Shown: in pieces, positions 9,121-18,584 of the stretch
Position numbering within the stretch: position 1 is the stretch's first letter
Layout of the letters: every line of letters begins with the position of its first letter
NCBI RefSeq assembly: GCF_002117105.1
Contig: NZ_CP019343.1
Location: forward strand, 3,472,001 to 3,536,000
Source of the DNA: Oceanicoccus sagamiensis
GTDB lineage: Bacteria; Pseudomonadota; Gammaproteobacteria; Pseudomonadales; Dasaniaceae
DNA: 64,000 nucleotides
Direction of reading: 5' to 3'
Position numbers and translations under genes: made by a program
Notes under the pieces: generated by a model
What the model saw: the letters and a program-made list of their open reading frames with translations, nothing else
Told to the model about the DNA's origin: nothing
The model's database searches: none

Positions 9121-9615
9121 TTACTTAGCCATTACGCCGCGATCTTGTTCCGGTGAAAAAGACGCGATATAGCGGTGTATTAACCACTGGCCGTCGCGCT
9201 GTTTAAACAGCACCATAATAATACGTTGTTCGGTAAAGCTTGGGATTCTAATCCCCGGCCTTGCTGTGCCTGTCATGGTCGACTTCATCAGTAAGTGGGC
9301 GGTATCACCATATATACCAGAATCCAAAATCGTATCTTCGGTGCTAACGGTAAATAGCTTCATCCCCGGTGCAAAAAATCGGCCTATCGCTTCGCGGCCC
9401 TCAACCATCGGTCGGCGCACAGAGATATGGTAGGCATCTTTGGTATAGAGTGATTGATAGCTCTCTATATCGTTGGCGTTATAATAGCTGGTGGCCAGCT
9501 TGAGCTGGCTATGCAATGGCTGGGCAGCCTCTGGGTGAGGGAGGGTTTTCTGGCTGCTGCATGCGCTAATTGAAGTTATAAAAAGTATCAGGCTAATGAG
9601 TTTTAAAAATGACAC
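9121..9615 (-). CDS. Lipoprotein with SnoaL/DUF4440-like (NTF2-fold) domain
   Basis: A 164-residue protein with a lipobox: hydrophobic leader ending ISAC, so Cys19 should be lipidated after cleavage. The rest looks like an NTF2-fold SnoaL/DUF4440 domain: LKLATSYYNANDIESYQSLYTKDAYHIS, then MVEGREAIGRFF and a C-terminal sheet ending FKQRDGQWLIHRYIASF. Such domains bind small molecules or dimerise, and the catalytic role here is unknown. Ser at +2 favours outer-membrane sorting by Lol. Confidence 0.72.
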   Translation of the reverse strand: MSFLKLISLILFITSISACSSQKTLPHPEAAQPLHSQLKLATSYYNANDIESYQSLYTKDAYHISVRRPMVEGREAIGRFFAPGMKLFTVSTEDTILDSGIYGDTAHLLMKSTMTGTARPGIRIPSFTEQRIIMVLFKQRDGQWLIHRYIASFSPEQDRGVMAK

Positions 9616-9905
9616 TTGGGTCTCCCGGTTAAGTTATTTTTAATTGTTGCTTTAGCACTAGAATACAGCATTACTTATAAGACATGTTAGAACCCCTTAA
9701 ACATATGTTTGGGTGCATCTTTATCACCATAGGCCTCTTGCTGGTCCTGCGTGTATGTATTTATACCTATAATAATTCGCGGCGTTTCTACTAGACTGAA
9801 TGGATCCAGACAAAATCCAGGCGAATGGTTTGTAGCTCTCTGTAATTCAGTCAAATGCCGTAGTCAGGATATCTACCACAACAACATATACCCGGGGAAA
9901 AAGTA

Positions 9906-12419
9906 ATGACGAGTGACAAGGTTGGCGGTTCACAGGGAATAGAGCAATCTTCCAATGATTTTTCTGCCCAGATTATTGATGCCATTGGCAAGTCGCAGGC
10001 AATGATTGAGTTTAATATGGATGGCACCATTATTACTGCCAATGATAATTTCCTGAATGCCATGGGCTATAGGCTGGATGAGATACAGGGCCAACATCAC
10101 AGCCTGTTTGTAGAACCCGGCTATAAAGCCAGCCAGGAGTACCGGCAGTTTTGGGAAGGGCTTAATCGCGGTGAGTACGAGGCGGCAGAATATAAACGCC
10201 TGGCTAAAGGTGGTCGGGAAATCTGGATACAAGCGTCCTATAACCCCATTCTTGATCTAACCGGCAAGCCCTTTAAAGTGGTTAAATTTGCTACCGATGT
10301 CACGGCGCAAAAATTGGCCAGTGCCGATTTCTCCGGGCAAATAGGGGCAATTTCTAAATCCCAGGCGGTGATAGAGTTCAATATGGATGGCACCATTATT
10401 CAAGCCAATGAAAACTTCCTTAATACCGTGGGTTATACGCTGGAAGAAATTCAAGGCCAGCATCACTCCATGTTTGTCGAGCCAGGCTATAAGAGCAGCC
10501 ATGAATATGCCAGCTTTTGGCAGCGATTAAATCAGGGTGAATTTGATTCGGGCGAATATAAGCGCCTTGGCAAGCAGGGTAAAGAAATCTGGATTCAGGC
10601 TTCCTACAACCCGATTATGGATTTAAATGGCAAGCCATTTAAAGTGGTGAAATATGCCAGTGATGTCACCGCCGAAAAATTACAGAGCGCCAATTTCTCA
10701 GGTCAGATTGAGGCCATTAGCAAATCGCAGGCAGTGATAGAATTTAATATGGATGGCACCATTATTACTGCCAACGACAATTTTCTGGCCACCGTTGGCT
10801 ATAGTCTCGAAGAGATTGTGGGGCAGCATCACAGTATGTTTGTTGAGCCCCACTATCAATCGAGTATTGAATACAGCCAGTTTTGGCAGCGTCTTAATCG
10901 CGGAGAATATGAATCCGCTGAGTATAAACGTTTAGGTAAAGCGGGTAAGGAGATCTGGATTCAGGCTTCCTATAATCCGATTATGGATCTGAATGGTAAG
11001 CCGTTTAAAGTGGTGAAATATGCCACAGATGTGAGTGCGCAAAAACTGAGTAATGCGGATTTCTCCGGTCAGATTGACGCCATCGGTAAATCCCAGGCGG
11101 TGATTGAATTTAATATGGATGGCACGATTATTACTGCCAATGACAACTTCCTTAATACCGTCGGTTATTCCCTGAGTGAAATTCAGGGACAACACCACAG
11201 CATGTTTGTGGAGCCGGACTATAAAAGCAGTATTGAATACCGTCAATTTTGGGAGAAGTTAAATCGCGGTGAATTTGATGCTGCGGAATATAGGCGCTTG
11301 GGTCGCGGGGGTAAAGAAATCTGGATACAGGCCTCTTATAACCCCATTTTTGATTTAAACAACCGGCCCATCAAGGTGGTTAAATATGCCACCGATATCA
11401 CCGGTAGAAAGCAGGCTATAGCAAAAATCAAGTCGGTACTGTTGGGTATGTCTAACGGTGATCTCACCAGTAATATTGATATTGAACTGGAAGGCGAGTT
11501 CAGTGTATTGGGTGAGTCAATGAACTCCCTGATTGATAACCTTAACAATATGGTCGGTGAAATTCGCGGCGCTTCCAATAATGTTTTCTCGGCTTCTAAA
11601 GAGCTGGCCCAGGGTAATGTTGACCTAAGCCAGCGTACCGAGAACCAGGCGTCCAGTCTTGAAGAAACCGCCTCTGCGATGGAAGAACTAACCACAACCG
11701 TGCAGCAAAATGCTGAAAATGCGACGGCTGCTACCAAGTTGGTGATAGGAGTTTCTGATAAGGCCGGCAGTGGAGGCGAGGTAGTTAGTAGCGCCGTTGC
11801 TGCGATGGAAGAAATTAATGCATCCAGTAAAAAAATCTCCGATATTATCGGTGTTATTGATGAGATAGCTTTCCAAACCAATCTACTGGCCCTCAATGCC
11901 GCCGTAGAGGCTGCAAGAGCAGGGGAGCAAGGTCGTGGTTTTGCAGTGGTAGCCGCTGAAGTGCGCAACCTGGCCCAGCGCAGCGCCGCCGCTGCCAAAG
12001 AAATAAAAGGCCTGATTAACGATAGTGTTGATGCCGTGGGTAAAGGTACCCGGTTGGTTGATGATACCGGCCAAACCTTTACTGAACTGGTCGGTGCAGT
12101 TGAAGAGGTGGTCACTATGATTTCTGATATTGATAGTGCCAGTAAAGAGCAGGCCGCAGGTATTAATGAAGTAAGCCAGGCCATTAGTCAAATGGATGAA
12201 ATGACCCAGCAAAATGCCGCCTTGGTTGAAGAGGCTACCGCATCCAGTAAATCCGTAGAGGACCAATCTCAAAATCTGCTGGAACAGGTAAGTTTTTTCA
12301 AAACAGAAGAGGAAGATCGTCGAGTGACCTCCATGATAAGCCGAACGGTGAAGCGTCCAGCTACGAGATCACGCGCTGCGGCAGCGGCTTCGACGGATAA
12401 GGAATGGGAAGAGTTTTAA
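9906..12419 (+). CDS. Soluble methyl-accepting chemotaxis protein with four tandem PAS domains
   Basis: An 837-residue chemoreceptor without a signal peptide or membrane segment, so cytoplasmic. Four PAS domains lie at about residues 23-135, 145-257, 267-379 and 389-501. Each contains [11 protein letters not shown], GQHHSxFVEP and [11 protein letters not shown]. They repeat with exactly 366 bp (122 residues) spacing, showing tandem duplication. A HAMP-like segment (about 507-555) and the MCP signalling hairpin follow, with the tip [29 protein letters not shown] near residue 660. The chain ends EWEEF, an xWxxF tail like the CheR/CheB-tethering pentapeptide. Repeated PAS plus MCP without a membrane anchor recalls BdlA and Aer2-type sensors. 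A redox, gas or flavin signal is likely but the ligand is not shown. Confidence 0.92.
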   Translation: MTSDKVGGSQGIEQSSNDFSAQIIDAIGKSQAMIEFNMDGTIITANDNFLNAMGYRLDEIQGQHHSLFVEPGYKASQEYRQFWEGLNRGEYEAAEYKRLAKGGREIWIQASYNPILDLTGKPFKVVKFATDVTAQKLASADFSGQIGAISKSQAVIEFNMDGTIIQANENFLNTVGYTLEEIQGQHHSMFVEPGYKSSHEYASFWQRLNQGEFDSGEYKRLGKQGKEIWIQASYNPIMDLNGKPFKVVKYASDVTAEKLQSANFSGQIEAISKSQAVIEFNMDGTIITANDNFLATVGYSLEEIVGQHHSMFVEPHYQSSIEYSQFWQRLNRGEYESAEYKRLGKAGKEIWIQASYNPIMDLNGKPFKVVKYATDVSAQKLSNADFSGQIDAIGKSQAVIEFNMDGTIITANDNFLNTVGYSLSEIQGQHHSMFVEPDYKSSIEYRQFWEKLNRGEFDAAEYRRLGRGGKEIWIQASYNPIFDLNNRPIKVVKYATDITGRKQAIAKIKSVLLGMSNGDLTSNIDIELEGEFSVLGESMNSLIDNLNNMVGEIRGASNNVFSASKELAQGNVDLSQRTENQASSLEETASAMEELTTTVQQNAENATAATKLVIGVSDKAGSGGEVVSSAVAAMEEINASSKKISDIIGVIDEIAFQTNLLALNAAVEAARAGEQGRGFAVVAAEVRNLAQRSAAAAKEIKGLINDSVDAVGKGTRLVDDTGQTFTELVGAVEEVVTMISDIDSASKEQAAGINEVSQAISQMDEMTQQNAALVEEATASSKSVEDQSQNLLEQVSFFKTEEEDRRVTSMISRTVKRPATRSRAAAAASTDKEWEEF

Positions 12420-12483
12420 GCTGAACTGTCCGCTACAGCTCGGCTTCTATTGAAAGCGCTAACTGAGGTCGAGACTACCTGAC

Positions 12484-13623
12484 TTAAGCGGGCACGGCAC
12501 CGCTAGAGACTAACTGTTGAATATCCTGATCCGACAGTCCCGCCGCTTTTAGCACGGATTCTGTATCAACCCCTTCGGCTTTGGGGGCGTTCGGCATAGC
12601 GCATTCACTGCGGCTAAATCGGGGGGCAGTACCCGGTTGAATGTTGCCATCAATTTCAATAAAAGTAGATCGCGCGATATTATGTGGGTGCCTGGGTGCT
12701 TCAACAAAATCGAGTACCGGCGCAAAGCAGCTATCGCTGCCTTCTAATAATTCACACCATTGATCACGGGTTTTTGTTTTAAAAATAGTCTCAAAACCTT
12801 TTTTCATTTCTGGCCAGTTATCGGTATCGTTTTGCGGGGTAAATTGCCTGGGGTCCATGCCAGATTTTTCTATTAGCAGTTGGTAAAACTGTGGCTCAAT
12901 AGGGCCGAGAGAAATAAATTTTCCATCGGAGGTTTCGTAAGTATTATAAAAGTGTGCGCCACCATCCAGTAGATTGGACTCTCGCTCGGGTGTCCATTGG
13001 CCCATATTATAGAGCGAGTAAAACACGCTCATAAGATTGGCGGTGCCGTCAGTAATCGCGGCATCAATCACTTGGCCTTTACCGGATTGATTGCGTTCAT
13101 TAAGTGCTGCCAACATACCCATCACCAAAAATAAACTGCCGCCGGCATAATCGCCCACAAGATTGAGTGGCGGTACCGGCTTGTCCTGAGTGCCAATAGA
13201 GCCGAGCGCCCCGGCAATAGAAATATAATTGATATCATGGCCAGCGACCTTGGCCAATGGTCCGCTTTGTCCCCAGCCAGTAATTCGGCCGAAGATCAGT
13301 CCGGGGTTTCTGGTATGGCAAACGTCGGGGCCAAAGCCCAGACGTTCAGTCACACCGGGTCGAAAGCCTTCAATCAGCATGTCTGCACTTTCAACCAGTT
13401 TTAACAGGGTTTCTACACCGTCTTTATGTTTAAGATTAAGGGCGATGGATTTTTTGCCGCGGGAGTTAACATCTTTATCAGAGGCGCTGGCAATGCCGTT
13501 GGGTTGCCGCGAGCGCTCTACCACAATCACTTCGGCGCCCATATCGGCCAATAACATACCCGCATAGGGGCCCGGGCCAATACCTTTTAATTCTATAACT
13601 TTAATGCCTGCTAAGGGGCCCAT
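12484..13623 (-). CDS. Alpha-methylacyl-CoA racemase (family III CoA-transferase fold)
   Basis: About 380 residues of the CaiB/BaiF fold. The AMACR/MCR subtype is indicated by GHDINY (His129) and LVGDYAGGSLF (Asp158), the catalytic pair corresponding to His126/Asp156 of the mycobacterial racemase. It interconverts (R)- and (S)-2-methylacyl-CoA so that methyl-branched chains can enter beta-oxidation. A longer frame runs to 13713, but the ATG at 13623 has a good TAAGGAG six bases upstream and matches the family N-terminus MGPLAGIKVIEL. It lies just downstream of the strong terminator of the monooxygenase gene, so it is transcribed separately. Other family III CoA-transferases remain possible but the His/Asp pair argues for racemase. 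Confidence 0.85.
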   Translation of the reverse strand: MGPLAGIKVIELKGIGPGPYAGMLLADMGAEVIVVERSRQPNGIASASDKDVNSRGKKSIALNLKHKDGVETLLKLVESADMLIEGFRPGVTERLGFGPDVCHTRNPGLIFGRITGWGQSGPLAKVAGHDINYISIAGALGSIGTQDKPVPPLNLVGDYAGGSLFLVMGMLAALNERNQSGKGQVIDAAITDGTANLMSVFYSLYNMGQWTPERESNLLDGGAHFYNTYETSDGKFISLGPIEPQFYQLLIEKSGMDPRQFTPQNDTDNWPEMKKGFETIFKTKTRDQWCELLEGSDSCFAPVLDFVEAPRHPHNIARSTFIEIDGNIQPGTAPRFSRSECAMPNAPKAEGVDTESVLKAAGLSDQDIQQLVSSGAVPA

Positions 13624-13650
13624 GCTGATCTCCTTAAAGGGGGGGTTGCA

Positions 13651-13711
13651 TAAAAAAGCCATGGCACACTGAGAGACTTTCAGGGGAGTTAGTCTCTCAG
13701 TGTGCGATGGC
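13651..13711 (-). terminator. Strong intrinsic terminator after the Baeyer-Villiger monooxygenase gene
   Basis: A 15-bp perfect inverted repeat (GCACACTGAGAGACT at 13664-13678 with its complement at 13691-13705), extended by five more pairs after one mismatch, with a 12-base loop. On the minus strand it is followed by TTTTTTAT. It sits 11 bases past the stop of the monooxygenase gene and isolates it from the racemase gene. Confidence 0.85.
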
Positions 13712-13721
13712 AAGGCAAAAT

Positions 13722-15347
13722 TTATCCGGCGAGGGTGGAGAATTCCAGTTCAGGGAAGCCTGCATCCACAGACTCGCGAAGCTTGTCGTAGTAAACATCG
13801 GCACCACCAAAATAAATCAGTACGCGAGGCTCATGGTTCTCGATATTGGCTCCCATCATCCAGGAGTTAACCGAGTCACCTTGATTCATCAGGGTTTGTA
13901 CATGGACGTCTGCAACGTGGGCAGACCATTCATCCTCTGCTTGCTGCTTTGGTGTGCAAAGGTTATGGCCTTGGTTTTCCATTGTCTTAATACAGTCGCT
14001 TACCCACATCGCATTTTGTTCGATAGAGGTGGGCAGATTGGCAAACGGAGCTTGAGGGCCGGTAATAGTAAACATATTGGGGAAGTCAGCAACGCAGACC
14101 CCCATAATCGATTTGGAGGTCTTATCCCATTTCTCTGACAGTGTTTGACCGCTTTCACCACGAATAGTGAGCGCTTCTAACGAACCGGTATAGGCTCTAA
14201 AGCCTGTCGCCAGAATAATAATATCGAACTCAAATTCATTATCTGTAGTGCGAACACCGGTTTCAGTAATTTCAACAATTGGTTCTTTATTTCTGATATC
14301 CACCAGATTGACATTGTCGCGACTATAGGCTTCCAGATAGCCATGGTCCAAAGGAGGGCGCTTGGCAAATAATGGATACTCACCTAACTCCGGGCAAAGT
14401 ATTTTTTCCAGTTCCGGGTCGTCGATACGCTCTTTCATTTTATTAATAATAAATTCAGAGGCCATATCATTGGCTTTGGCATCCGCTAACAGATCGTCAA
14501 AGGTTTCAAATACCCAGCGGAAACTGCCGTTCCAGTTTTCTTCAAAAATCTTTTGCACTTCTTCCGCTGGTGTATCAACCGCATTGCGGCCAACAGGACT
14601 ATCAAAGGCCATACCAAAGACATGGTTGCGACACTTGGCAATGACATCGTCGTAATTATCTTTGATTTCTTTTTCCCATTCTGGCGTCATCGGCTTTTGC
14701 ATGGCGGGCAGAATAAAATTGGGAGTCCGTTGGAATACGGTGACGCTTCCTGCCTCTTTTGCCATCACCGGTAACATCTGTACCGTAGTTGCACCGGCAC
14801 CAATAATACCAACGCGTTTGCCTTTATAGTCCAAACCTTCAGGCCAGCGAGCCGAGTGGAAGAGGGGGCCTTTAAAGCTATCAATACCTTTGATATTAGG
14901 AATAACCGGGTCAGAGATCATACCCATACCGCTAATAAAATACTTACAGGTATATTGCTTGCCATCCGCGGTAGTAATTAGCCAGATCGCTTTATCCTTT
15001 TGATATTCGGCGCTGGTCACTTCAGTATTTAATTGGATATGCGGCCACATATCACATTCGTCAGCGACAAAATGCATATAGCGATGGGTTTCTTCCCAAG
15101 CGGGGTAACGCTGAGACCAAGTCCACTTTTGCAACAATTCTTTGGAAAAGGTTAAACAGTAATAATAACCTTCGCTATCGGTCATGGCACCGGGGTAGCG
15201 GTTCCAGGTCCAGGTACCGCCAATATCAGCGGCCTTATCAAATACCTGAACCGATAGTCCGGCTTCACGTAAATAGTGAATTAATGCCAGGCCGGCAAAA
15301 CCTGAGCCAATAACAATGGTATCGAAATCTGTTTTGTTGTTACTCAT
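13722..15347 (-). CDS. Baeyer-Villiger-type flavin monooxygenase
   Basis: A 541-residue FAD/NADPH monooxygenase. The N-terminal dinucleotide fold has GSGFAG (residues 14-19), and a second Rossmann motif GIIGAGATT lies near 180-188. Between them is FKGPLFHSARWP (residues 158-169), which fits the Baeyer-Villiger fingerprint FxGxxxHxxxWP. Such enzymes insert oxygen next to a ketone to give an ester or lactone and act on cyclic ketones, steroids and terpenoids. The gene is 30 bases downstream of the acyl-CoA dehydrogenase gene on the same strand and ends in a strong terminator, so these two form an operon. The substrate cannot be read from sequence. Confidence 0.92.
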   Translation of the reverse strand: MSNNKTDFDTIVIGSGFAGLALIHYLREAGLSVQVFDKAADIGGTWTWNRYPGAMTDSEGYYYCLTFSKELLQKWTWSQRYPAWEETHRYMHFVADECDMWPHIQLNTEVTSAEYQKDKAIWLITTADGKQYTCKYFISGMGMISDPVIPNIKGIDSFKGPLFHSARWPEGLDYKGKRVGIIGAGATTVQMLPVMAKEAGSVTVFQRTPNFILPAMQKPMTPEWEKEIKDNYDDVIAKCRNHVFGMAFDSPVGRNAVDTPAEEVQKIFEENWNGSFRWVFETFDDLLADAKANDMASEFIINKMKERIDDPELEKILCPELGEYPLFAKRPPLDHGYLEAYSRDNVNLVDIRNKEPIVEITETGVRTTDNEFEFDIIILATGFRAYTGSLEALTIRGESGQTLSEKWDKTSKSIMGVCVADFPNMFTITGPQAPFANLPTSIEQNAMWVSDCIKTMENQGHNLCTPKQQAEDEWSAHVADVHVQTLMNQGDSVNSWMMGANIENHEPRVLIYFGGADVYYDKLRESVDAGFPELEFSTLAG

Positions 15348-15377
15348 ATCTTCAGTCTCGTCTGTTAACTAAGCTTG

Positions 15378-16679
15378 TTATTTTTCGTCAGGCAAAAAAT
15401 GCCCGTACTTTTTCATCGCGAGTTCACGTTGAGTGTGAGTGTGGTAAGTGGGGAATAAACCCGGTGCCGCTTCATAATCACGTAAGATAGTACGTGCAAC
15501 AGTCACCTTATGGACTTCTGAAGGGCCATCCACCATACCCAGTTCTGGAATATTGGCCCACATATTCATTAATGGGGTTTCATCAGAAACACCGATACTG
15601 CCGTGTAATTGCATCACGCGGTAAATAACCTCTTGCAATACTTTAGGCGTTGCCGCTTTGATTGCCGCAATTTCTTTGCGCACTTCGCGGTTATATTCTT
15701 TATGTTTGTCGATTAACCAGGCGGTATAGAGAACATGCAAACGGTATTGAAAAACCTGCGTATAACAGTCGGCAATTTTGTCCTGAGTCATTTGCTTGGT
15801 AGAGAGCAATTCACCTTTGGTGGTACGGCTTAAAACGCGCTCGCACATCATATCCATCGCTTTTTGCAGAACACCGACACTGCGCATAGCGTGGTGAACA
15901 CGGCCACCGCCTAAACGGGTTTGCGCCACTAAAAAGCCCTGACCTTCTTCACCTAACAGATGATCGGCTGGCACGCGGCAATCGGTAAAACGGATATAAC
16001 CGTGCACACCGTTACCCTGTTCAACATAAGGGCCAACAGCCGTGTTGCGCATAATATCCATACCCGGTGTGCCTTTCTCAACCAGAATAATCGAGGCACC
16101 TTCGTGGATAGGGACTTCAGTATTGGTGACAACCATCACCAATAAAAACTCTGAAAAACGGGCGTGGGAAGCAAACCACTTTTCGCCATTAATTACCCAC
16201 TCATCACCATCGCGCGTAGCGGTACAGGTAAATTGTGCCGGGTCAGAGCCGGCTTGTGGTTCAGTCATGGAGTAACAAGACGCAATCTTGCCATCTAGCA
16301 GGGGCTGTAAATATTTTGCCTTTTGGTGGTCAGTACCAAAGTGGGCAAGGATTTCCGCATTGCCTGAATCCGGCGCCTGAGTACCAAATACGCTGGGGGC
16401 AAAACGGCTGCGGCCCAGAATCTCATTCATCAGACCTAATTTAACCTGACCATAACCTTCACCACCCAGTTCGGGGCCGAGGTGACAGGCCCAAAGGCGT
16501 TTCTCTTTAACAATTTCTTTTAGCGGTGCCATGGCTGCGGCAGCTGGAGAATCAGGATCCCAGGGATCACCTGCGCCACGGAAAACCAGGTCGAGGGGCT
16601 CGCACTCCTCACGTACGAATGTATCAATCCAGTCTAATTTTTCCTGGAATTCACTGTCTGTTTCAAAGCTCCAACTCAC
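15378..16679 (-). CDS. Acyl-CoA dehydrogenase family protein
   Basis: A 433-residue flavoprotein that introduces an alpha,beta double bond into acyl-CoA. The family signature CYSMTEPQAGSDPAQF is followed by the FAD-domain stretch DEWVINGEKWFAS, and the C-terminal helical domain contains the AMACR-neighbour-type MQLHGSIGVSDETPL and DGPSEVHKVTVART. The GTG start at 16679 has GAGGAG eight bases upstream. It heads an operon with the Baeyer-Villiger monooxygenase and is divergent from the SDR/APH/acyl-CoA ligase operon. The shared spacer carries a CTTGAAT palindrome. Confidence 0.92.
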   Translation of the reverse strand: MSWSFETDSEFQEKLDWIDTFVREECEPLDLVFRGAGDPWDPDSPAAAAMAPLKEIVKEKRLWACHLGPELGGEGYGQVKLGLMNEILGRSRFAPSVFGTQAPDSGNAEILAHFGTDHQKAKYLQPLLDGKIASCYSMTEPQAGSDPAQFTCTATRDGDEWVINGEKWFASHARFSEFLLVMVVTNTEVPIHEGASIILVEKGTPGMDIMRNTAVGPYVEQGNGVHGYIRFTDCRVPADHLLGEEGQGFLVAQTRLGGGRVHHAMRSVGVLQKAMDMMCERVLSRTTKGELLSTKQMTQDKIADCYTQVFQYRLHVLYTAWLIDKHKEYNREVRKEIAAIKAATPKVLQEVIYRVMQLHGSIGVSDETPLMNMWANIPELGMVDGPSEVHKVTVARTILRDYEAAPGLFPTYHTHTQRELAMKKYGHFLPDEK

Positions 16680-16745
16680 TGGATGTTCTCCTCAAATATG
16701 GGGTGGTGGTGACCACGATAACTTGCTAGACTCAAACAAGCAAGT

Positions 16746-16762
16746 CTTGAATTAAATTCAGG
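16746..16762. promoter_or_regulatory. Putative TetR-type operator, site 1 (CTTGAAT TAA ATTCAGG)
   Basis: Near-perfect palindrome with 7-base arms and a 3-base centre, in the divergent spacer between the acyl-CoA dehydrogenase gene and the SDR gene. Thirteen of 14 arm positions match the perfect copy at 31161. Inference: binding site for a TetR regulator encoded in the locus. Confidence 0.55.
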
Positions 16763-16803
16763 TTTAGGGTTATTCTGTACAAAAATGAGAGGAAAATCTA
16801 CCC

Positions 16804-17574
16804 ATGTCTAGTAAAAAGCCGAATAAAAAGCCGAGTGAAAAGGCAAAGCAAAAGGTTTGGTTAGTTACCGGTGCATCCCGCGGTATTGGTTTGGCAGTAG
16901 CCCAGCGGGCTATTGCGGCGGGGGACAAGGTAGCGCTGTTAGCCCGCGGTGAAGCGGTGCTTCAGGTGGCTGAAGGCTTGGGTGAAAACGCCATGGGTGT
17001 ACAGGCCGATGTGGCTGACCCGGCTTCGGTAAAGTTGGCGGTGGCTAAGGTGCTGGTCGAGTGGGGCCAGATTGATACCATCGTTAATAATGCTGGGCTG
17101 CATCGTGGCGGTAAAGTAGGGCGTCGCTTGACGCTGGATGATTGGCAGGCAGTGTTAGATACCAACCTAACCGGTTCCCTTAATGTGATTAGCGCCTGTA
17201 GAGATAGCCTGTCCGAGGGTAGCAATATAGTCAATGTGGGTGCTGTGGTCGGCTTTCGCGGTTTCCCCGGTGATGCCGCCTACGGTGCTTCCAAGGCTGG
17301 ACTGGCAGGTTTAACCCGGGCGCTCGCCATTGAATTAGCCGCTAAGGGGATTTGCGTAAATCTGGTTATCCCCGGTTTGGTCCTTACAGAAATGACCAGC
17401 GAGCTGTCTGAAAAAGCGCTGGAATCTATGCGTAAAACTGTCCCCATGGGCCGCTATGGTGCCCCGGATGAAATTGCCGAAGTGATTGAGTTTGTCGGCC
17501 GTTCTCGCTATATGACTGGCGCTTTTGTGCCGGTTGATGGTGGCCTGATGTCCAGCTTTGGTGTGCCGCAATGA
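16804..17574 (+). CDS. SDR-family protein lacking the canonical catalytic serine
   Basis: A 256-residue classical short-chain dehydrogenase/reductase. It has the cofactor loop TGASRGIG (residues 22-29), NNAG (95-98) and the YxxxK pair Tyr160/Lys164 in AAYGASKAG. The position 13 residues before the tyrosine, normally serine, is Ala147 (VNVGAVVG). The N-terminus is unusually lysine-rich. It heads an operon with APH-like, acyl-CoA ligase, TetR, hydrolase and luciferase-like genes; its stop overlaps the next start (ATGA). A 3-hydroxyacyl-CoA or alcohol dehydrogenase role would fit context, but the missing serine makes normal activity uncertain. Confidence 0.85.
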   Translation: MSSKKPNKKPSEKAKQKVWLVTGASRGIGLAVAQRAIAAGDKVALLARGEAVLQVAEGLGENAMGVQADVADPASVKLAVAKVLVEWGQIDTIVNNAGLHRGGKVGRRLTLDDWQAVLDTNLTGSLNVISACRDSLSEGSNIVNVGAVVGFRGFPGDAAYGASKAGLAGLTRALAIELAAKGICVNLVIPGLVLTEMTSELSEKALESMRKTVPMGRYGAPDEIAEVIEFVGRSRYMTGAFVPVDGGLMSSFGVPQ

Positions 17575-18584
17575 GTTCAAACGCCGAAAAATTTAGCCAG
17601 TGGGCCGAGGCCGAGCTGGGTTTGTGCAATGCCCGTATTGAAAAAAAACTGGCCGGTGGTAATTCCAATCTAACGCAATTGGTTGTCCATGATGCTGGGC
17701 AATTTGTGATTCGCTCGGCACCCGCTAATACCATTTCCCCTAAGGCGCATTTAGGTGTGCAAAGAGAAGCGACCTTTATGGGCGCACTGGCCGGTCATGC
17801 TCCCGTCCCCAAGGTATTATGCTGGTGTGAAGATACTGAGATTTTGGGTTATCCCTTTGCAGCTATAGAGTTTATTAATGGCGTAGCGATAACCGATACA
17901 CTACCTGCCAGCTACGATACAGTAGAAGCCGTCAATCAACTTGGCTTGCAGTTAGCCAGTGCGCTGGGCGAAATTGCCTGCGCCCCCTGGCAGGATATTG
18001 GTCTTGCAGAAATGGGCAGGCCAGAAAACTTTTTACGTCGACAAATTGAGCGTTGGTTACAGGTGCGGGAAAGCCAGCCCACCAGAGACTTACCAGAGAT
18101 TGCCCGGTTGGGGCAGTGGCTATTAGATAACTTACCGGAAGATGGCCCGGTCGGTATTTTTCATGGTGACTACCATTTGGATAATACGCTTTGCCATCCA
18201 GAGCGGCCTGAATTATTAGCCGTGATCGATTGGGAAATGGGCACTATTGGCGACCCCCTGGCTGACTTGGGTTTGCTACTAATGTTTTGGGGGCCAAGAA
18301 GCGTAACACCTCCCGGTTTTGCTCATGTCCAGGCCGCAACCCGCAAAGAGGGTGTGATCGGTCGCCGCGAATTGGTTAAAGCCTGGGAAAAAACCAGCGG
18401 TATTACACCGCGCCATTTGGAATTTTATTTATGTTTTGCTTTTTGGCGTCTGGCGGCTATTGTCGAGGGTGCTTATGGTTTATATCTCGAAGGCAAAGTG
18501 GATACCGATTATGCCCGAGGTCTTGAATATGATGTCCCCGCGCTATTAAAGGAGGCCGCGCTGGCGGCAGCAGGAGAATGGTAA
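17571..18584 (+). CDS. APH-like phosphotransferase family protein (ACAD10/11-type kinase domain)
   Basis: A 337-residue aminoglycoside-phosphotransferase-fold protein. The catalytic loop FHGDYHLDNTL (about residues 199-209) and the metal-binding VIDWEMGTIGDPLADLG follow the family pattern. In catabolic operons this group is thought to phosphorylate 4-hydroxyacyl-CoAs or related hydroxyl groups, as in mammalian ACAD10/11. Antibiotic resistance is unlikely given the neighbours. It overlaps the SDR gene by 4 bases and the acyl-CoA ligase gene by 1 base (TAATG). Confidence 0.85.
   Translation: MSSNAEKFSQWAEAELGLCNARIEKKLAGGNSNLTQLVVHDAGQFVIRSAPANTISPKAHLGVQREATFMGALAGHAPVPKVLCWCEDTEILGYPFAAIEFINGVAITDTLPASYDTVEAVNQLGLQLASALGEIACAPWQDIGLAEMGRPENFLRRQIERWLQVRESQPTRDLPEIARLGQWLLDNLPEDGPVGIFHGDYHLDNTLCHPERPELLAVIDWEMGTIGDPLADLGLLLMFWGPRSVTPPGFAHVQAATRKEGVIGRRELVKAWEKTSGITPRHLEFYLCFAFWRLAAIVEGAYGLYLEGKVDTDYARGLEYDVPALLKEAALAAAGEW

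Noticed and set aside
11336-12184. 282-codon minus-strand open frame inside the chemoreceptor gene
   Set aside because: Serine/alanine-rich antisense of the MCP coding region; the plus-strand gene has full domain support.
17571-18584. APH-like gene as an antibiotic-resistance kinase
   Set aside because: It overlaps catabolic genes on both sides and fits the ACAD10/11-type kinase group, so resistance is unlikely.
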